Positions 1 through 10,739 are shown, counted from the first letter of the stretch. The stretch: DNA of 64,000 bases from JALORV01 sp963724365 (GCA_963724365.1 CAVRUR010000003.1:372001-436000); one strand, 5' to 3'. The notes: a model not told the origin generated them from the sequence alone. Program-made: numbers and translations.

Positions 1-427
1 GACGCAGCCGCGCAGGCTCGATCAGTCGATAGTCAACCAGCTCTTCGCCGAGCCGGATCTCGCCGTCGGCCTCCACATGGTAGGCGATGATGACCTCGTT
101 CTTGCGCATGAACTCGTAGACGCCGATCAGTGTCGCCGCTCGCGTCGCGAGCGAGGTCTCCTCCGCCACCTCGCGTTCCACCGCCTGCCGCGGGGTCTCG
201 TCACGTTCGAGGAAGCCTGTTACCAGCGCAAACATCTTCTCGGGCCAGGCCCGGTTGCGCGCCAGCAGGACCTTGCCACCGTACTCGATCAGCGCCGCGA
301 CGACGGGGGTCGGATTGTCCCAGTGCACCCAGTCGCACGAAGGGCAACTGGGGCGCTCGCGCTCGGCCACAGTGCGCGGCATCAGAGGCGTGGCGCACTG
401 AGGACAGAAACGATAGGCGGCGGACAT
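1..427 (-). CDS. NUDIX hydrolase with zinc ribbon, C-terminus cut by window edge
   Basis: The reverse strand encodes at least 142 residues starting with ATG at 427. The first 35 residues hold two CxxC pairs (FCPQC and SCPSC), the zinc ribbon seen in NudC-like and ADP-ribose-type NUDIX proteins. A NUDIX box follows: a G-x5-E start in GFLERDE and the REVAEE core. Such enzymes hydrolyse nucleoside diphosphates linked to another moiety (NADH, ADP-ribose); the exact substrate cannot be read here. It lies 33 bp downstream of the acetyltransferase gene on the same strand, probably in one transcript with alaS. The C-terminal end lies outside the window. Confidence 0.85.
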   Translation of the reverse strand, partial: MSAAYRFCPQCATPLMPRTVAERERPSCPSCDWVHWDNPTPVVAALIEYGGKVLLARNRAWPEKMFALVTGFLERDETPRQAVEREVAEETSLATRAATLIGVYEFMRKNEVIIAYHVEADGEIRLGEELVDYRLIEPARLR

Positions 428-460
428 CTCAGCGCGCGGTCCGCGGCCAGCGCGCGAAGC

Positions 461-1009
461 TCAAGGAGACGTCCCGGATGCCGGTAGCTGGGGCGGTTTC
501 GGATGCAGGCGAGACATCATCAGTGAGTCGACATACTCACCATCGCGCAACGCCCACGCGCGTTGACACCCTTCGAGTTCAAAGCCGAACTTTCGGTAAA
601 GCGCGATCGCCCGTTCGTTGTCGGAAAAGACACCGAGCTCGATCCGCAGCAACCCGGCCCAGTTGTCCGCCCAGTCGAGCAGTCGTCGCATCAACTCCGT
701 TCCGATGCCGCGGCCCCACCAGGCCGTCGCCACGCACATGCCAAGATGTGCCGCGTGGCGCGTACGCAGGCTGCCGCTGACCGGGTGCAGCCCCGCGCTA
801 CCGATCAGTTCAACGCCGTGAACGGCAAGCACATGGATTTGCAGCGGATCCGCAACCTGTGCCTCGAGTCGCTTGCGCCACACCTCGCCACTCGGCAGCG
901 GCAACTGCAGAGTATTGCGCAGCACCTCGGGCTGACTCATCAGGCGCGTCAATCCTTCAGCATCGGCAAGCGACGCGCGACGGAATTCGACGCCCGCAAG
1001 TGAGCTCAC
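461..1009 (-). CDS. GNAT family N-acetyltransferase
   Basis: A roughly 182-residue single-domain GNAT protein. The acetyl-CoA binding motif A is visible in the middle (GMCVATAWWGRGIG, with the Q/RxxGxG/A-type turn), followed by LLRIELGVFSDNERAIALYRKFGFE, typical of motif B and the ALYRKxGF signature. It resembles the RimI/RimJ-like group, so the target could be a protein N-terminus or a small amine. I chose the GTG at 1009 because it overlaps the alaS stop as GTGA, which suggests translational coupling. Another in-frame GTG at 1027 has a poorly spaced ribosome site. Confidence 0.8.
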   Translation of the reverse strand: MSSLAGVEFRRASLADAEGLTRLMSQPEVLRNTLQLPLPSGEVWRKRLEAQVADPLQIHVLAVHGVELIGSAGLHPVSGSLRTRHAAHLGMCVATAWWGRGIGTELMRRLLDWADNWAGLLRIELGVFSDNERAIALYRKFGFELEGCQRAWALRDGEYVDSLMMSRLHPKPPQLPASGTSP

Positions 1010-3645
1010 AGCCGCTCGTCCGCCCACGCCTTAACACTCGCGAGCGCGGCGGGCAGACCCGCCGGATCGGTGCCACCGGCCATGGCCATGTCGGCCCGGC
1101 CGCCTCCCTTGCCGCCGACCTGCTGCGCCACATAGTTCACGAGGTCGCCTGCCTTCACCTTGCCAACAGCGTCGGGCGTGACGCCGGCCGCGAGCTGAAC
1201 CTTGCCGGCCTCGACCGCACCGAGCACGACGATCGCGCTTTTCAGCTTCGACTTCAACTGGTCCATCGTCTCACGCAGGGTCTTCGCGTCCGCGCCGTCG
1301 AGTGCCACCGCCAGCACCTTGACGCCCTTGATGTCGATCGCCTGCGCGGCGAGATCGTCGCCCTGATTCGACGCGATCTTGCTCTTGAGGCGCGCAAGTT
1401 CCTTTTCGAGCGCCTTCACGTGGTCCTGCACCTGCGCGATCTTCTGTGTCAGTTCCGACGCCGGCGCCTTCAGCAGGTGCGCGGCCTCGTGCAGTTCACG
1501 ATCGAGCGCCTGAACCACCTCCAGCGCTCCCTTCCCGGTCACCGCCTCGACGCGCCGCACGCCGGCCGCCACGCCGCCTTCGGCAACGATCTTGAACAGG
1601 CCGATGTCACCGGTGCGCGCGACATGCGTGCCGCCGCACAGTTCCGTGGAGTGACTACCCATCGCCAGCACGCGCACTTCGTCGCCGTACTTGTCGCCGA
1701 AGAATGCCAGCGCGCCGGCCTTGATCGCCTCGTCGTACTTCATCACGTTGGCCGTGACCTGCGCATTGGCACGGATCGCCGTGTTGACCATGTCCTCGAT
1801 ACGACGGATCTCGTCCGGCGTGACCGCCTTGTCGTGCGAAAAGTCGAAGCGGGTGCGATCGGCGTCGACCAGCGAGCCCTTCTGCTGTACGTGTTTGCCG
1901 AGCACGGTACGCAGCGCCGAGTGCATCAGGTGCGTGGCCGAATGGTTGTTGCGAGTGCGCTCGCGCGTGGCCGCGTCGACGCGTGCCTGCACGACATCGC
2001 CAACGGACAGCGTGCCGGACTCGAGTATGCCGTGATGGCCGAAGACATCCGCCTGGATCTTCTGCGTGTCGGCCACATTGAAGCGCACGACGTGGCCGTC
2101 GCTGATGGCCTCGAGCACGCCCCGATCGCCGACCTGGCCTCCCGACTCCGCGTAAAACGGCGTCGAATTGAGCACCACGATACCGCTCTGCCCCTTTTCG
2201 AGCCGCGGCACCGCGCTGCCCTCGTGATAAAGCGCGACCACCTTGCCGTCGTCAGCGAGCGACGCATAGCCGGTGAATCGAGTCTTGTCGCCCGCGTACT
2301 CGACACCGGCCGACATGCGGAACTTGCCCGCTGCGCGCGCCTGCTCGCGTTGCCGCTCCATCGCGTCGTTGAAGCCGGCGTGGTCGATCGACACGCCGCG
2401 CTCGCGGCCGATGTCGCCAGTCAGATCGACCGGGAAGCCGTAGGTGTCGTACAGCAGGAAGACGGTCTCGCCGTCGAGCATCTTCGGGTCGCCAGAACTC
2501 ATCTTTCCCAGCGCGCCGTCGAGAATCTTCATGCCGTGTTCGAGCGTCTCGCCGAAGCGTACCTCCTCCTGCTTCAGCACCGCCTCGATGCGCGCCTGCT
2601 GCTCCTTCAGTTCAGGATAGGCCGCGCCCATTTCCTTCGTCAGGTCGGCGACCAGCCGGTAGAAGAACGGTTGGGTCTGGCCGAGCTGGTAGCCGTGCCG
2701 CAGCGCGCGCCGGATGATCCGGCGCAGCACGTAGCCGCGCCCCTCGTTACCCGGAATCACGCCGTCGGCGATCAGGAACGCGCAGGCGCGGATGTGATCC
2801 GCAATCACCTTCAGTGAGTTGCTGCCGAGATCCTTCGCACCGGTCTCGCGCGCCGCGGCCTTGATCAGGTTCTGGAACAGATCGATCTCGTAGTTCGAGT
2901 GCACGTGCTGCAACACCGCCGCGAGCCGCTCGAGCCCCATGCCGGTGTCGACACACGGCTTGGGCAGCGGAGTCAGCACGCCCGCGGCATCGCGATCGAA
3001 CTGCATGAAGACCAGGTTCCAGATCTCGATGTAGCGGTCGCCCTCCGCATCCGGCGATCCCGGCGGGCCGCCGGCGACTTCCGGGCCGTGGTCGTAGAAG
3101 ACTTCTGAGCACGGCCCACACGGGCCGGTATCGGCCATCTGCCAGAAGTTGTCCGACACGTACTTCGGCTGGCCCGGCTTGTCGCCGATGCGGATGCAGC
3201 GCTCAGGCGGAACGCCGATGTCCTTGGTCCAGAGGTCGTAGGCCTCGTCGTCGTCGATGTAGACGGTGGTCCAGAGCTTGTCCTTCGGCAGCTTGTAGAC
3301 CTCGGTCAGCAGTTCCCACGCATAGCGGATCGCGTCGCGCTTGAAGTAGTCGCCGAAGCTGAAGTTGCCCAGCATCTCGAAGAACGTGTGGTGCCGGGCC
3401 GTGTAGCCGACGTTTTCGAGGTCGTTGTGCTTGCCGCCCGCACGCAGCGATTTCTGCGACGTGGTCGCGCGCTTGTAGGGGCGCTGCTCGCGGCCGGTGA
3501 AGACGTCCTTGAACTGCACCATGCCGCTGTTGACGAACAGCAGCGTCGGATCGTTGGCCGGCACGAGACTGGAGGCGCGCACGATCGTGTGGCCCTTGGA
3601 CTCGAAGTACTTGAGGAATCGTTCGCGGATTTCGGCGCTTTTCAT
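1006..3645 (-). CDS. alaS: Alanine--tRNA ligase
   Basis: An 879-residue alanyl-tRNA synthetase, close to the usual 875-880. It charges tRNA-Ala and hydrolyses mischarged Ser/Gly-tRNA-Ala. The N-terminal class II catalytic core begins MKSAEIRERFLKYFESKGH and contains the family sequence ADTGPCGPCSE. The editing domain shows the zinc-binding pair NHSATHLMH and CGGTH. The C-Ala domain ends with the glycine-rich GGKGGGRADMAMAGG. The start at 3645 matches the family; the reading frame is open further upstream, but that extension has no family similarity. It is followed by GTGA overlap with the acetyltransferase gene. Confidence 0.97.
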   Translation of the reverse strand: MKSAEIRERFLKYFESKGHTIVRASSLVPANDPTLLFVNSGMVQFKDVFTGREQRPYKRATTSQKSLRAGGKHNDLENVGYTARHHTFFEMLGNFSFGDYFKRDAIRYAWELLTEVYKLPKDKLWTTVYIDDDEAYDLWTKDIGVPPERCIRIGDKPGQPKYVSDNFWQMADTGPCGPCSEVFYDHGPEVAGGPPGSPDAEGDRYIEIWNLVFMQFDRDAAGVLTPLPKPCVDTGMGLERLAAVLQHVHSNYEIDLFQNLIKAAARETGAKDLGSNSLKVIADHIRACAFLIADGVIPGNEGRGYVLRRIIRRALRHGYQLGQTQPFFYRLVADLTKEMGAAYPELKEQQARIEAVLKQEEVRFGETLEHGMKILDGALGKMSSGDPKMLDGETVFLLYDTYGFPVDLTGDIGRERGVSIDHAGFNDAMERQREQARAAGKFRMSAGVEYAGDKTRFTGYASLADDGKVVALYHEGSAVPRLEKGQSGIVVLNSTPFYAESGGQVGDRGVLEAISDGHVVRFNVADTQKIQADVFGHHGILESGTLSVGDVVQARVDAATRERTRNNHSATHLMHSALRTVLGKHVQQKGSLVDADRTRFDFSHDKAVTPDEIRRIEDMVNTAIRANAQVTANVMKYDEAIKAGALAFFGDKYGDEVRVLAMGSHSTELCGGTHVARTGDIGLFKIVAEGGVAAGVRRVEAVTGKGALEVVQALDRELHEAAHLLKAPASELTQKIAQVQDHVKALEKELARLKSKIASNQGDDLAAQAIDIKGVKVLAVALDGADAKTLRETMDQLKSKLKSAIVVLGAVEAGKVQLAAGVTPDAVGKVKAGDLVNYVAQQVGGKGGGRADMAMAGGTDPAGLPAALASVKAWADERL

Positions 3646-3733
3646 GACTGCATACGGCGCGGGGGATGCCGCGCTCCTGGATGACTCTTGCGGGGATGAT
3701 ACTTGCGCGCTGCCGACGGTCTGGCGTGCGCCC

Positions 3734-4480
3734 TCAGCGGTGGCAGATCGACGCCAGCGCCTCGATGGTCGGATGCCCGGCACCCGCGATGCGCGCCGCG
3801 TGCGCGAGCCCGGACAGTCCGAAGACAACGATGAGGGCACCCGCTGCTGGCTTCAGCCATGCGCGCACACTGGTGAAGTGGCCTGCATTGCCGCTGCCTC
3901 CGAGCTTCGTTACGGCCACGTCCACCGCCAGCATGTTGGGCAAGGTTCCCAGACCGAACGCCAGCATCACGGCAGCGCCCTGCCAGGGGCCGCCCGCGAC
4001 CAGCGCCAGCGGCAACGCGGCATACACCATCCCACAGGGAATCCAGCCCCACGCGAGTCCCGCAAGCAGCGCCTGCGAACCGGAACGAGGCGGATACACG
4101 CGGCGGGCGTAGGGCGCAATCAGACGCCAGATTCCCAGGCCAAGCGGCTCGAGCCGCTTGAGCCACGCGGCCCGCCCGAAGAGCGATGCACCGATTGCCA
4201 GCAGCATCAGCGAACCCACGACCAGCAGACCAATCTGCAACGGCAGCACATCCGCCGCATAGAGCGCCCCACCCAAAGTGCCCACGAGTGCACCCGCCAG
4301 CGTGTAACTGGTGACGCGGCCTGCGTGATAGCCCGCCGCCAGTCGTGCCGCCGGGACCGTGTGCGGACGATGCACCTGCAGCGCCCCGACGAAGCCTCCG
4401 CACATGCCGGCGCAGTGCAGCCCGCCCAGCAGGGCGAGCGTGAACGCGGCAAGGGCCTGGGTGGTCAATAGATCCAGCAT
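3734..4480 (-). CDS. TauE/SafE (UreH-type) membrane protein linked to cbb3 oxidase genes
   Basis: A 248-residue polytopic membrane protein with about six hydrophobic segments. The first helix carries LLGGLHCAGMCGGF and the second half carries WGWIPCGMVYAALPLA, two small-residue and cysteine-containing motifs of the UreH/DsbD-like half of the sulfite exporter TauE/SafE group. Members of this subgroup are regularly found beside ccoG/ccoI/hemN and are thought to take part in copper or cbb3-oxidase maturation; that role is inferred from context. It is transcribed towards alaS with an 88-bp gap. The name TauE should not be read as evidence of sulfite transport. Confidence 0.75.
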   Translation of the reverse strand: MLDLLTTQALAAFTLALLGGLHCAGMCGGFVGALQVHRPHTVPAARLAAGYHAGRVTSYTLAGALVGTLGGALYAADVLPLQIGLLVVGSLMLLAIGASLFGRAAWLKRLEPLGLGIWRLIAPYARRVYPPRSGSQALLAGLAWGWIPCGMVYAALPLALVAGGPWQGAAVMLAFGLGTLPNMLAVDVAVTKLGGSGNAGHFTSVRAWLKPAAGALIVVFGLSGLAHAARIAGAGHPTIEALASICHR

Positions 4481-4551
4481 GACAGCGATTGTGCTCTATG
4501 GACGACCGGCCGTTAGGCGCGAGGCGTTGGCCGATCTAAGAACTGGTAACA

Positions 4552-4572
4552 CCCCCTCGCAAGGCGAGGGGG
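4552..4572. terminator. GC-rich hairpin, candidate terminator after hemN
   Basis: CCCCCTCGC and GCGAGGGGG form a perfect 9-bp stem around a 3-nt loop. It lies between the hemN stop and the TauE-like gene start. No T-run follows on either strand, so it may be a pause or transcript-stabilising hairpin rather than an intrinsic terminator. Confidence 0.5.
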
Positions 4573-4660
4573 CAGGGGGAGTGCCATGCCCTTGTACATC
4601 GGCGGAGCGCCCGGCCGCTCCGAAGAGGAGCCGACTAACAATTCCGCTCCGAGTGCACGT

Positions 4661-4679
4661 GCGACCGCGCAGCGGTCGC
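4661..4679. terminator. Hairpin just downstream of hemN stop
   Basis: GCGACCG and CGGTCGC form a 7-bp perfect stem with a CGCAG loop, ending 17 bp past the hemN stop codon on the reverse strand. No uridine tract follows, so intrinsic termination is uncertain. Confidence 0.4.
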
Positions 4680-4696
4680 GTACACGAGGAGCGCCC

Positions 4697-6121
4697 CTAG
4701 ACAATCTTGCTGTATCTGCGCGCGCGCTGATCGGCGCGCAGGTAGCGGTCGAAGGTCATCGCCACGGCCCGCACCAGCAACTTGCCCTTCGGCGTCACGG
4801 TGATCCATTCGGGCGTGATTTCGACCAGCCCTTCGTCCTCGAACAGCTTCAGTTCGGTGATCTCCGTCTTGAAGTAGTCGTCGAACTTGATCAGGTACGT
4901 CGTTTCGATCGCCTCCTTGGAGACCTCGAAGTGGCACATCAGCGCCATGATGACCGCGCGCCGCAGGATGTCGTCGCGATCGAGCGCGATGCCGCGCGCC
5001 GTGGGCAGCGTGCCGAGGTTGAGGCGATCGTAGTACTCCTCGATTGTGCGGACGTTCTGCGAGTAGGTCGGGCCGATCTTGCTGATCGCCGACACGCCGA
5101 GTCCGATCAGGTCGCAGTCCGGGCGTGTGGAATAGCCCTGGAAGTTGCGATGCAGCCGTCCCTGGCGCTGCGCGCGCGCCAGGTCATCACCGGTCTTGGC
5201 AAAGTGATCCATGCCGATGTAGTGGTAGCCGGCATCGCTCAGGCGCCGGATCGCATCGAGCATGATGTTCAGTTTCTCTTCCGGTGACGGCAGCTCGGCG
5301 GATTCGATGCGTCGCTGCGGCTTGAAACGGTCCGGCAGGTGCGCGTAGTGGTACAGCGCGATGCGCTCGGGGCTGAGCACCATCACCTTGTCGAGCGTGC
5401 GCGCGAAGGTCTCGCGCGTCTGCTTCGGCAAACCGTAGATCAGGTCGAGATTGACCGACTTGAAGTCGGCCTGTCGCGCGGCATCGACCGTCGCCTGCGT
5501 CATCTCGAAGCTCTGCAGCCGATTGACTGCCCGCTGCACTTCAGGTTCGAAGTCCTGGACGCCGACCGACATGCGATTGAAACCGAGCTTCCCCAGCGCC
5601 ATGACCTTGTCGGGCGGTGTCGAGCGCGGATCGACCTCGATCGAGTACTCGCCGCGCTCCGCCAGCGGGAAACGCGCGGTGAGCAGGGCCATCAGCTGTG
5701 CGAGTTCATCATTCGACAGGAACGTCGGCGTGCCGCCGCCGAAGTGCAGTTGCTCGATCTCGCGGCTGCCGGTCAGCCGTTGCCCGACGAGATCCGCTTC
5801 TCGTTCAAGGTAGCCGATGTATTCACCGGCCTTGCTGTGGTCCTTCGTGATGACCTTGTTGCAGGCGCAGTAGTAGCAGACGGTGTTGCAGAACGGCAGG
5901 TGGACGTACAGGGACAGCGATGCGGCCGCGACGGCCGATTCGCGCGCGGCCAGTGCCTCGGAGAACGCATTTGTTTCGAAGGCCTCGACAAACCGGTCGG
6001 CTGTCGGGTACGAGGTGTAGCGGGGGCCGGGAACATCGAACCGCCGAAGTGTGGCCGGATCCGGCAATGTCACCTGGCCACGAGCTGTCATCAGCATTGC
6101 CAATTCCTTGGCCGGGCTCAT
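4697..6121 (-). CDS. hemN: Oxygen-independent coproporphyrinogen III oxidase
   Basis: A 474-residue radical-SAM enzyme that decarboxylates coproporphyrinogen III to protoporphyrinogen IX without oxygen, supplying haem under low oxygen. The [4Fe-4S] ligands are Cys78, Cys82 and Cys85 in FCNTVCYYC. The N-terminal PGPRYTSYPTADRF and GGGTPTFL motifs are characteristic of true HemN rather than HemW. Length slightly exceeds the E. coli enzyme; ATGs at codons 9 and 11 are alternative starts. A palindromic FNR box lies 44 bp upstream, so anaerobic induction is expected. It diverges from fnr. Confidence 0.96.
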   Translation of the reverse strand: MSPAKELAMLMTARGQVTLPDPATLRRFDVPGPRYTSYPTADRFVEAFETNAFSEALAARESAVAAASLSLYVHLPFCNTVCYYCACNKVITKDHSKAGEYIGYLEREADLVGQRLTGSREIEQLHFGGGTPTFLSNDELAQLMALLTARFPLAERGEYSIEVDPRSTPPDKVMALGKLGFNRMSVGVQDFEPEVQRAVNRLQSFEMTQATVDAARQADFKSVNLDLIYGLPKQTRETFARTLDKVMVLSPERIALYHYAHLPDRFKPQRRIESAELPSPEEKLNIMLDAIRRLSDAGYHYIGMDHFAKTGDDLARAQRQGRLHRNFQGYSTRPDCDLIGLGVSAISKIGPTYSQNVRTIEEYYDRLNLGTLPTARGIALDRDDILRRAVIMALMCHFEVSKEAIETTYLIKFDDYFKTEITELKLFEDEGLVEITPEWITVTPKGKLLVRAVAMTFDRYLRADQRARRYSKIV

Positions 6122-6164
6122 GCCGGCCGATCAGGGTATTATTTCGGGCCGAGTATGCCTCGCC

Positions 6165-6178
6165 TTGACCGGGGTCAA
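6165..6178. promoter_or_regulatory. FNR box between hemN and fnr
   Basis: TTGAC-CGGG-GTCAA is a perfect dyad that fits the FNR consensus TTGAT-N4-ATCAA apart from the C/G at the inner position. It lies 44 bp upstream of the hemN ATG and 139 bp upstream of fnr. It probably activates hemN and may also autoregulate fnr. Confidence 0.8.
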
Positions 6179-6316
6179 CGGGGTGGGTCCTGAGGTGCCC
6201 AACCAGCCGGCCGGCATTGGACGCCACGGGGAATCGGGCCACAAGAGCGTCATGGTTTTTCAAGTTCGACGTTCGACCTCGGTCCAGCCGCGGCGAGCTA
6301 AGGAGTTCTTCACAGT

Positions 6317-7048
6317 ATGAACGCGCCAGCGATCAACATCGCCAACTTGCGGGTTGCCTGCTCCAACTGCAACCTGCGCGAACTGTGCCTTCCGGTCGGC
6401 CTGTCGCTGAAGGACGTCGAGCGACTGGACGAACTGGTCGCAACGCGCAAGCGGGTCAAACGGGGCGACGCGCTGTTTCGCGCCGGGGATCGATTCGAAT
6501 CGCTGTATGCCGTCCGCCTCGGATTCCTCAAGAGCACGGTCATGTCGCAGGACGGCCGCGAACAGGTCACCGGCTTCCACATGGCAGGCGAGCTGGTCGG
6601 CCTCGACGGCATCAGCACCGAGTCCCACTCGTGCGACACGGTCGCGCTCGAAGACACCGAAGTCTGCGTGATTCCCTACGACCGGCTGGAGGACATTGCC
6701 TCCGCCATGCCGGTGCTGCGCAACCACTTTCACAAGGTCATGAGCCGCGAGATCGTGCGCGAGCACGGCGTGATGCTGCTGCTGGGCAGCATGCATGCCG
6801 AGGAGCGCCTGGCGGCCTTCCTGCTCAACCTGTCCCAGCGCTTCGAGGCGCGCGGCTACTCGCGCACCGAGTTCGTGCTGCGCATGACCCGCGCCGAGAT
6901 CGGCAGCTTCCTCGGCCTCAAGCTCGAAACCGTGAGCCGTGTGCTGTCACGCTTCGCACAGGACGGGCTGATCGACGTCAATCAAAAACACGTCCGCATC
7001 GTCAATCCGGATGGGTTGCGGCAGATCATTTCCGGCCAGGGCAACTAG
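6317..7048 (+). CDS. fnr: FNR-type oxygen-sensing transcription regulator
   Basis: A 243-residue Crp/Fnr protein with all four FNR cluster ligands: Cys15, Cys18 and Cys24 in ACSNCNLRELC, and the central Cys106 in ESHSCDT. These bind an oxygen-labile [4Fe-4S] cluster. A cyclic-nucleotide-like beta barrel, dimer helix and C-terminal winged helix follow. The recognition helix reads LETVSRVLSRF, with the E..SR residues that contact TTGAT half-sites. The gene sits amid three matching FNR boxes and the cbb3 genes, so it is the likely controller of this block. Confidence 0.95.
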   Translation: MNAPAINIANLRVACSNCNLRELCLPVGLSLKDVERLDELVATRKRVKRGDALFRAGDRFESLYAVRLGFLKSTVMSQDGREQVTGFHMAGELVGLDGISTESHSCDTVALEDTEVCVIPYDRLEDIASAMPVLRNHFHKVMSREIVREHGVMLLLGSMHAEERLAAFLLNLSQRFEARGYSRTEFVLRMTRAEIGSFLGLKLETVSRVLSRFAQDGLIDVNQKHVRIVNPDGLRQIISGQGN

Positions 7049-7085
7049 CGCCGGGCCGCATGGACGGCCACGCACTGAAGCAGCG

Positions 7086-7418
7086 CTAGCTGCGTTCGAG
7101 CGGCACTGCCGCGACATCCGATACACCTTCCCGCTTCGGGCAGCCGTCCGGCCGATCCTCCGCCGGCAACGTGCATCGGTTGACCTCGAATGGCGAACGC
7201 GCGAGGAAGACAGTCAGCGCGCTCGATATCGCGCCCAGCGCCCACAGCGCGAAGAATCCCAGCGTGTAGACCAGCATCCGGTCGGCCTCCACCGGGGCTC
7301 CGAACAGATGAAGGTCGCGCGGATCGAACAGCGAAAAGAACGCCAGTTCGGCCGCACAGGCCACCAGGAACGACGGCCACAGAACCCAGCCGAGCCGTTG
7401 CGCAAAACTGTCTGTCAT
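7086..7418 (-). CDS. Small membrane protein next to ccoH
   Basis: A 110-residue protein with two to three hydrophobic segments in the first 75 residues (LGWVLWPSFLVACAAELAFF and LVYTLGFFALWALGAISSAL) and a polar, cysteine-containing tail. It follows ccoH on the same strand by 35 bp. Similar short proteins occur at this position in betaproteobacterial cbb3 clusters, but I know of no assigned function. Its placement suggests a role in oxidase assembly or simple co-transcription. Confidence 0.65.
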   Translation of the reverse strand: MTDSFAQRLGWVLWPSFLVACAAELAFFSLFDPRDLHLFGAPVEADRMLVYTLGFFALWALGAISSALTVFLARSPFEVNRCTLPAEDRPDGCPKREGVSDVAAVPLERS

Positions 7419-7453
7419 GTCTCCCCTTCGCCGCTCCGCGGTCTTCTGAAGGA

Positions 7454-8020
7454 CTAACGCGCCTGCAGCGTGAAGCGTCCGCCGCCGCCGGCGGTGAACG
7501 AATCATCGATGCGCCATTGCTGCGATTCGAGGATGACCTGCCAGCTGACGGCTCCCCCGTAACCCGACTTGGGCGCGACAGACTGCAGCGACCCCACGTA
7601 CACCGCCTGGCGATTTTCCGGATCAACGTCCTGGCGAGACAGCACAGCCGTGCGGTCTTCACCCGGCCGGCCGGGGTGCACCAGCCGCAGTCGCACCGCC
7701 GCTTCCGGCGGCAAGGCGCGGCTGGCGTCGAGTTCCACGCGCACTCGGTCACCATCGGTGATGCCGGCAAGTTCGATGCGCGCCACCAGGCCGAGGTCGC
7801 GCGCAAGTTGCGCACGAGCCACTTCGTCATTGATTGCAAGACCCTGTTTGTAATAGTCGGCCGCCACCGGTCCATCGAAGCCACGGGCGGCAATGATGGC
7901 AGTCGCGATGCTGGCAATGACCGCGGTCGCCGGCAGTGCGATCAAAAACCAGGGCCACGGCTGGCGGTACCACGGTGTAACGGCCTGCGTACTCACGATT
8001 TGCTCCTTGATCGTTGGCAT
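7454..8020 (-). CDS. ccoH: FixH family protein (cbb3 oxidase assembly)
   Basis: A 188-residue single-pass membrane protein. One N-terminal transmembrane helix (WPWFLIALPATAVIASIAT) is followed by the conserved AADYYKQGLAIN motif of FixH/CcoH and a periplasmic beta domain. CcoH associates with the cbb3 oxidase and is needed for its stable assembly. It starts 2 bp after the ccoG stop, so the two are in one transcript. The stop is followed by the short membrane-protein gene. Confidence 0.88.
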   Translation of the reverse strand: MPTIKEQIVSTQAVTPWYRQPWPWFLIALPATAVIASIATAIIAARGFDGPVAADYYKQGLAINDEVARAQLARDLGLVARIELAGITDGDRVRVELDASRALPPEAAVRLRLVHPGRPGEDRTAVLSRQDVDPENRQAVYVGSLQSVAPKSGYGGAVSWQVILESQQWRIDDSFTAGGGGRFTLQAR

Positions 8021-8022
8021 GC

Positions 8023-9498
<1,476 letters not shown>

Positions 9499-9567
9499 GG
9501 GGTTACTGCCTTGTAAGCGCATTCGCGGCGCCCCGATGGCAGAGCGCCGCGACAATCATGCGCGCAA

Positions 9568-10563
9568 TTACTTGGCGGGCGCTGCGGGCACCGCCGGTAC
9601 CTTGCCGCTGTTGGATAGCGACCAGACGTAAGCAGCAACAAGATGAATCTGCGCCGGGTCCAGAGTGGCTTTCCACGCCGGCATTGCGCTCAGGCCTGGC
9701 GACAGGCTATTCGTTCCCCGACCCGTAAGTATCGTTTGCGAGATCGCTGGTGCGGTACCACCGTACAGCCAAATCTTGTCACTCAGGTTCGGCGCACCGA
9801 GTGCCTGGTTTCCCTTGCCTTCGGGACCGTGGCAAGCCGCGCATACAGCTTCGAACTTGGCCTTGCCGCGCGCCGCCTTCGCCGAGTCATGCGCAGACCC
9901 CGAAAGTGAAAGTACGTAGTTCGCGACGTCTTCAACTTCGTCCTTACCGCCTACCGCCGCACCCATCGGCGGCATGACACCGTTGCGTCCGTCAGTGATC
10001 GAGGCCAGGATCGCCTCGGGTGTCCCACCGTACAGCCAATCCGCGTCGGCTAGATTCGGAAAACCGCGCGAGCCCCGTGCGTCCGAGCCGTGACACTGGG
10101 CGCAATTGTTGAGGAAAAGGCGTTCGCCCATCTGGCGCGCGCGCGCATCCGATGCAACCTGTTCGATCGGCTGCGCCGCATACGCGGCAAAGATCGGGCC
10201 AAAGCGGGCTTCGGCCGCCTTGACCTCGGCCTGGTACTGACCCGATTGTGTCCACTTCAGCACGCCCTGCCACTGCGTGCCGAGGCCCGGGTACAGGATC
10301 AGGTAGATGACGGAAAACAGGACCGTCAGATAGAACAGCCAGATCCACCAGCGCGGCATCGGGTTGTGATACTCCTGCAGGTCACCGTCCCAGACATGGC
10401 CGGTGGTCTCGATCTCGCCCTTGGCGTTGACCTTGGCCTTGACCGTCCGACGGCTCTGCGACCACAGAAACACCGCGCAGCCGAGCACCGACACGATCGT
10501 GATGATCGCGACGTAGTAGTCCCAGAAGGCGCTGTAGAAGCCGCTCGCTCCGACGTCATTCAT
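9568..10563 (-). CDS. ccoP: Cytochrome c oxidase cbb3 subunit III (dihaem)
   Basis: A 331-residue dihaem cytochrome c. Two N-terminal transmembrane segments (residues about 18-35 and 72-92) flank the HVWDGDLQEYHNPMPRWW signature. Two CxxCH haem sites are at Cys154-His158 (CAQCH) and Cys241-His245 (CAACH). It accepts electrons from soluble cytochromes and passes them to CcoO/CcoN. Its ATG overlaps the ccoQ stop as ATGA. Confidence 0.96.
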   Translation of the reverse strand: MNDVGASGFYSAFWDYYVAIITIVSVLGCAVFLWSQSRRTVKAKVNAKGEIETTGHVWDGDLQEYHNPMPRWWIWLFYLTVLFSVIYLILYPGLGTQWQGVLKWTQSGQYQAEVKAAEARFGPIFAAYAAQPIEQVASDARARQMGERLFLNNCAQCHGSDARGSRGFPNLADADWLYGGTPEAILASITDGRNGVMPPMGAAVGGKDEVEDVANYVLSLSGSAHDSAKAARGKAKFEAVCAACHGPEGKGNQALGAPNLSDKIWLYGGTAPAISQTILTGRGTNSLSPGLSAMPAWKATLDPAQIHLVAAYVWSLSNSGKVPAVPAAPAK

Positions 10564-10736
10564 TTGTTGTTCCCCTGTTCACCGCTGCGCTGCGCTTCCT
10601 CGTGGTCCGCGAACGGCAGCTCCGATGCTTCCTTGAATCCCTTCCTTGCACCCTTGCTGTAGGCCCACGCCACGATGGCGATGAAACCGATGAACCCCAG
10701 CACGGTCAGCAGTGCGCGTGCGTCGTTCAGGTCCAT
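10560..10736 (-). CDS. ccoQ: Cytochrome c oxidase cbb3 subunit IV
   Basis: A 58-residue membrane protein beginning MDLNDARALLTVLGF. One hydrophobic helix (LTVLGFIGFIAIVAWAY) is followed by the basic and acidic tail SKGARKGFKEASELPF, which is typical of CcoQ/FixQ. It stabilises the CcoP-CcoNO interaction. It starts 3 bp after the ccoO stop and overlaps ccoP by 4 bp. Confidence 0.92.
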   Translation of the reverse strand: MDLNDARALLTVLGFIGFIAIVAWAYSKGARKGFKEASELPFADHEEAQRSGEQGNNK

Positions 10737-10739
10737 GGC

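Noticed and set aside
859..2817. Very long open frame of 652 codons opposite alaS
   Set aside because: It is antisense to a full-length AlaRS, is rich in His/Arg/Asp as expected for a GC-rich shadow, and matches no family.
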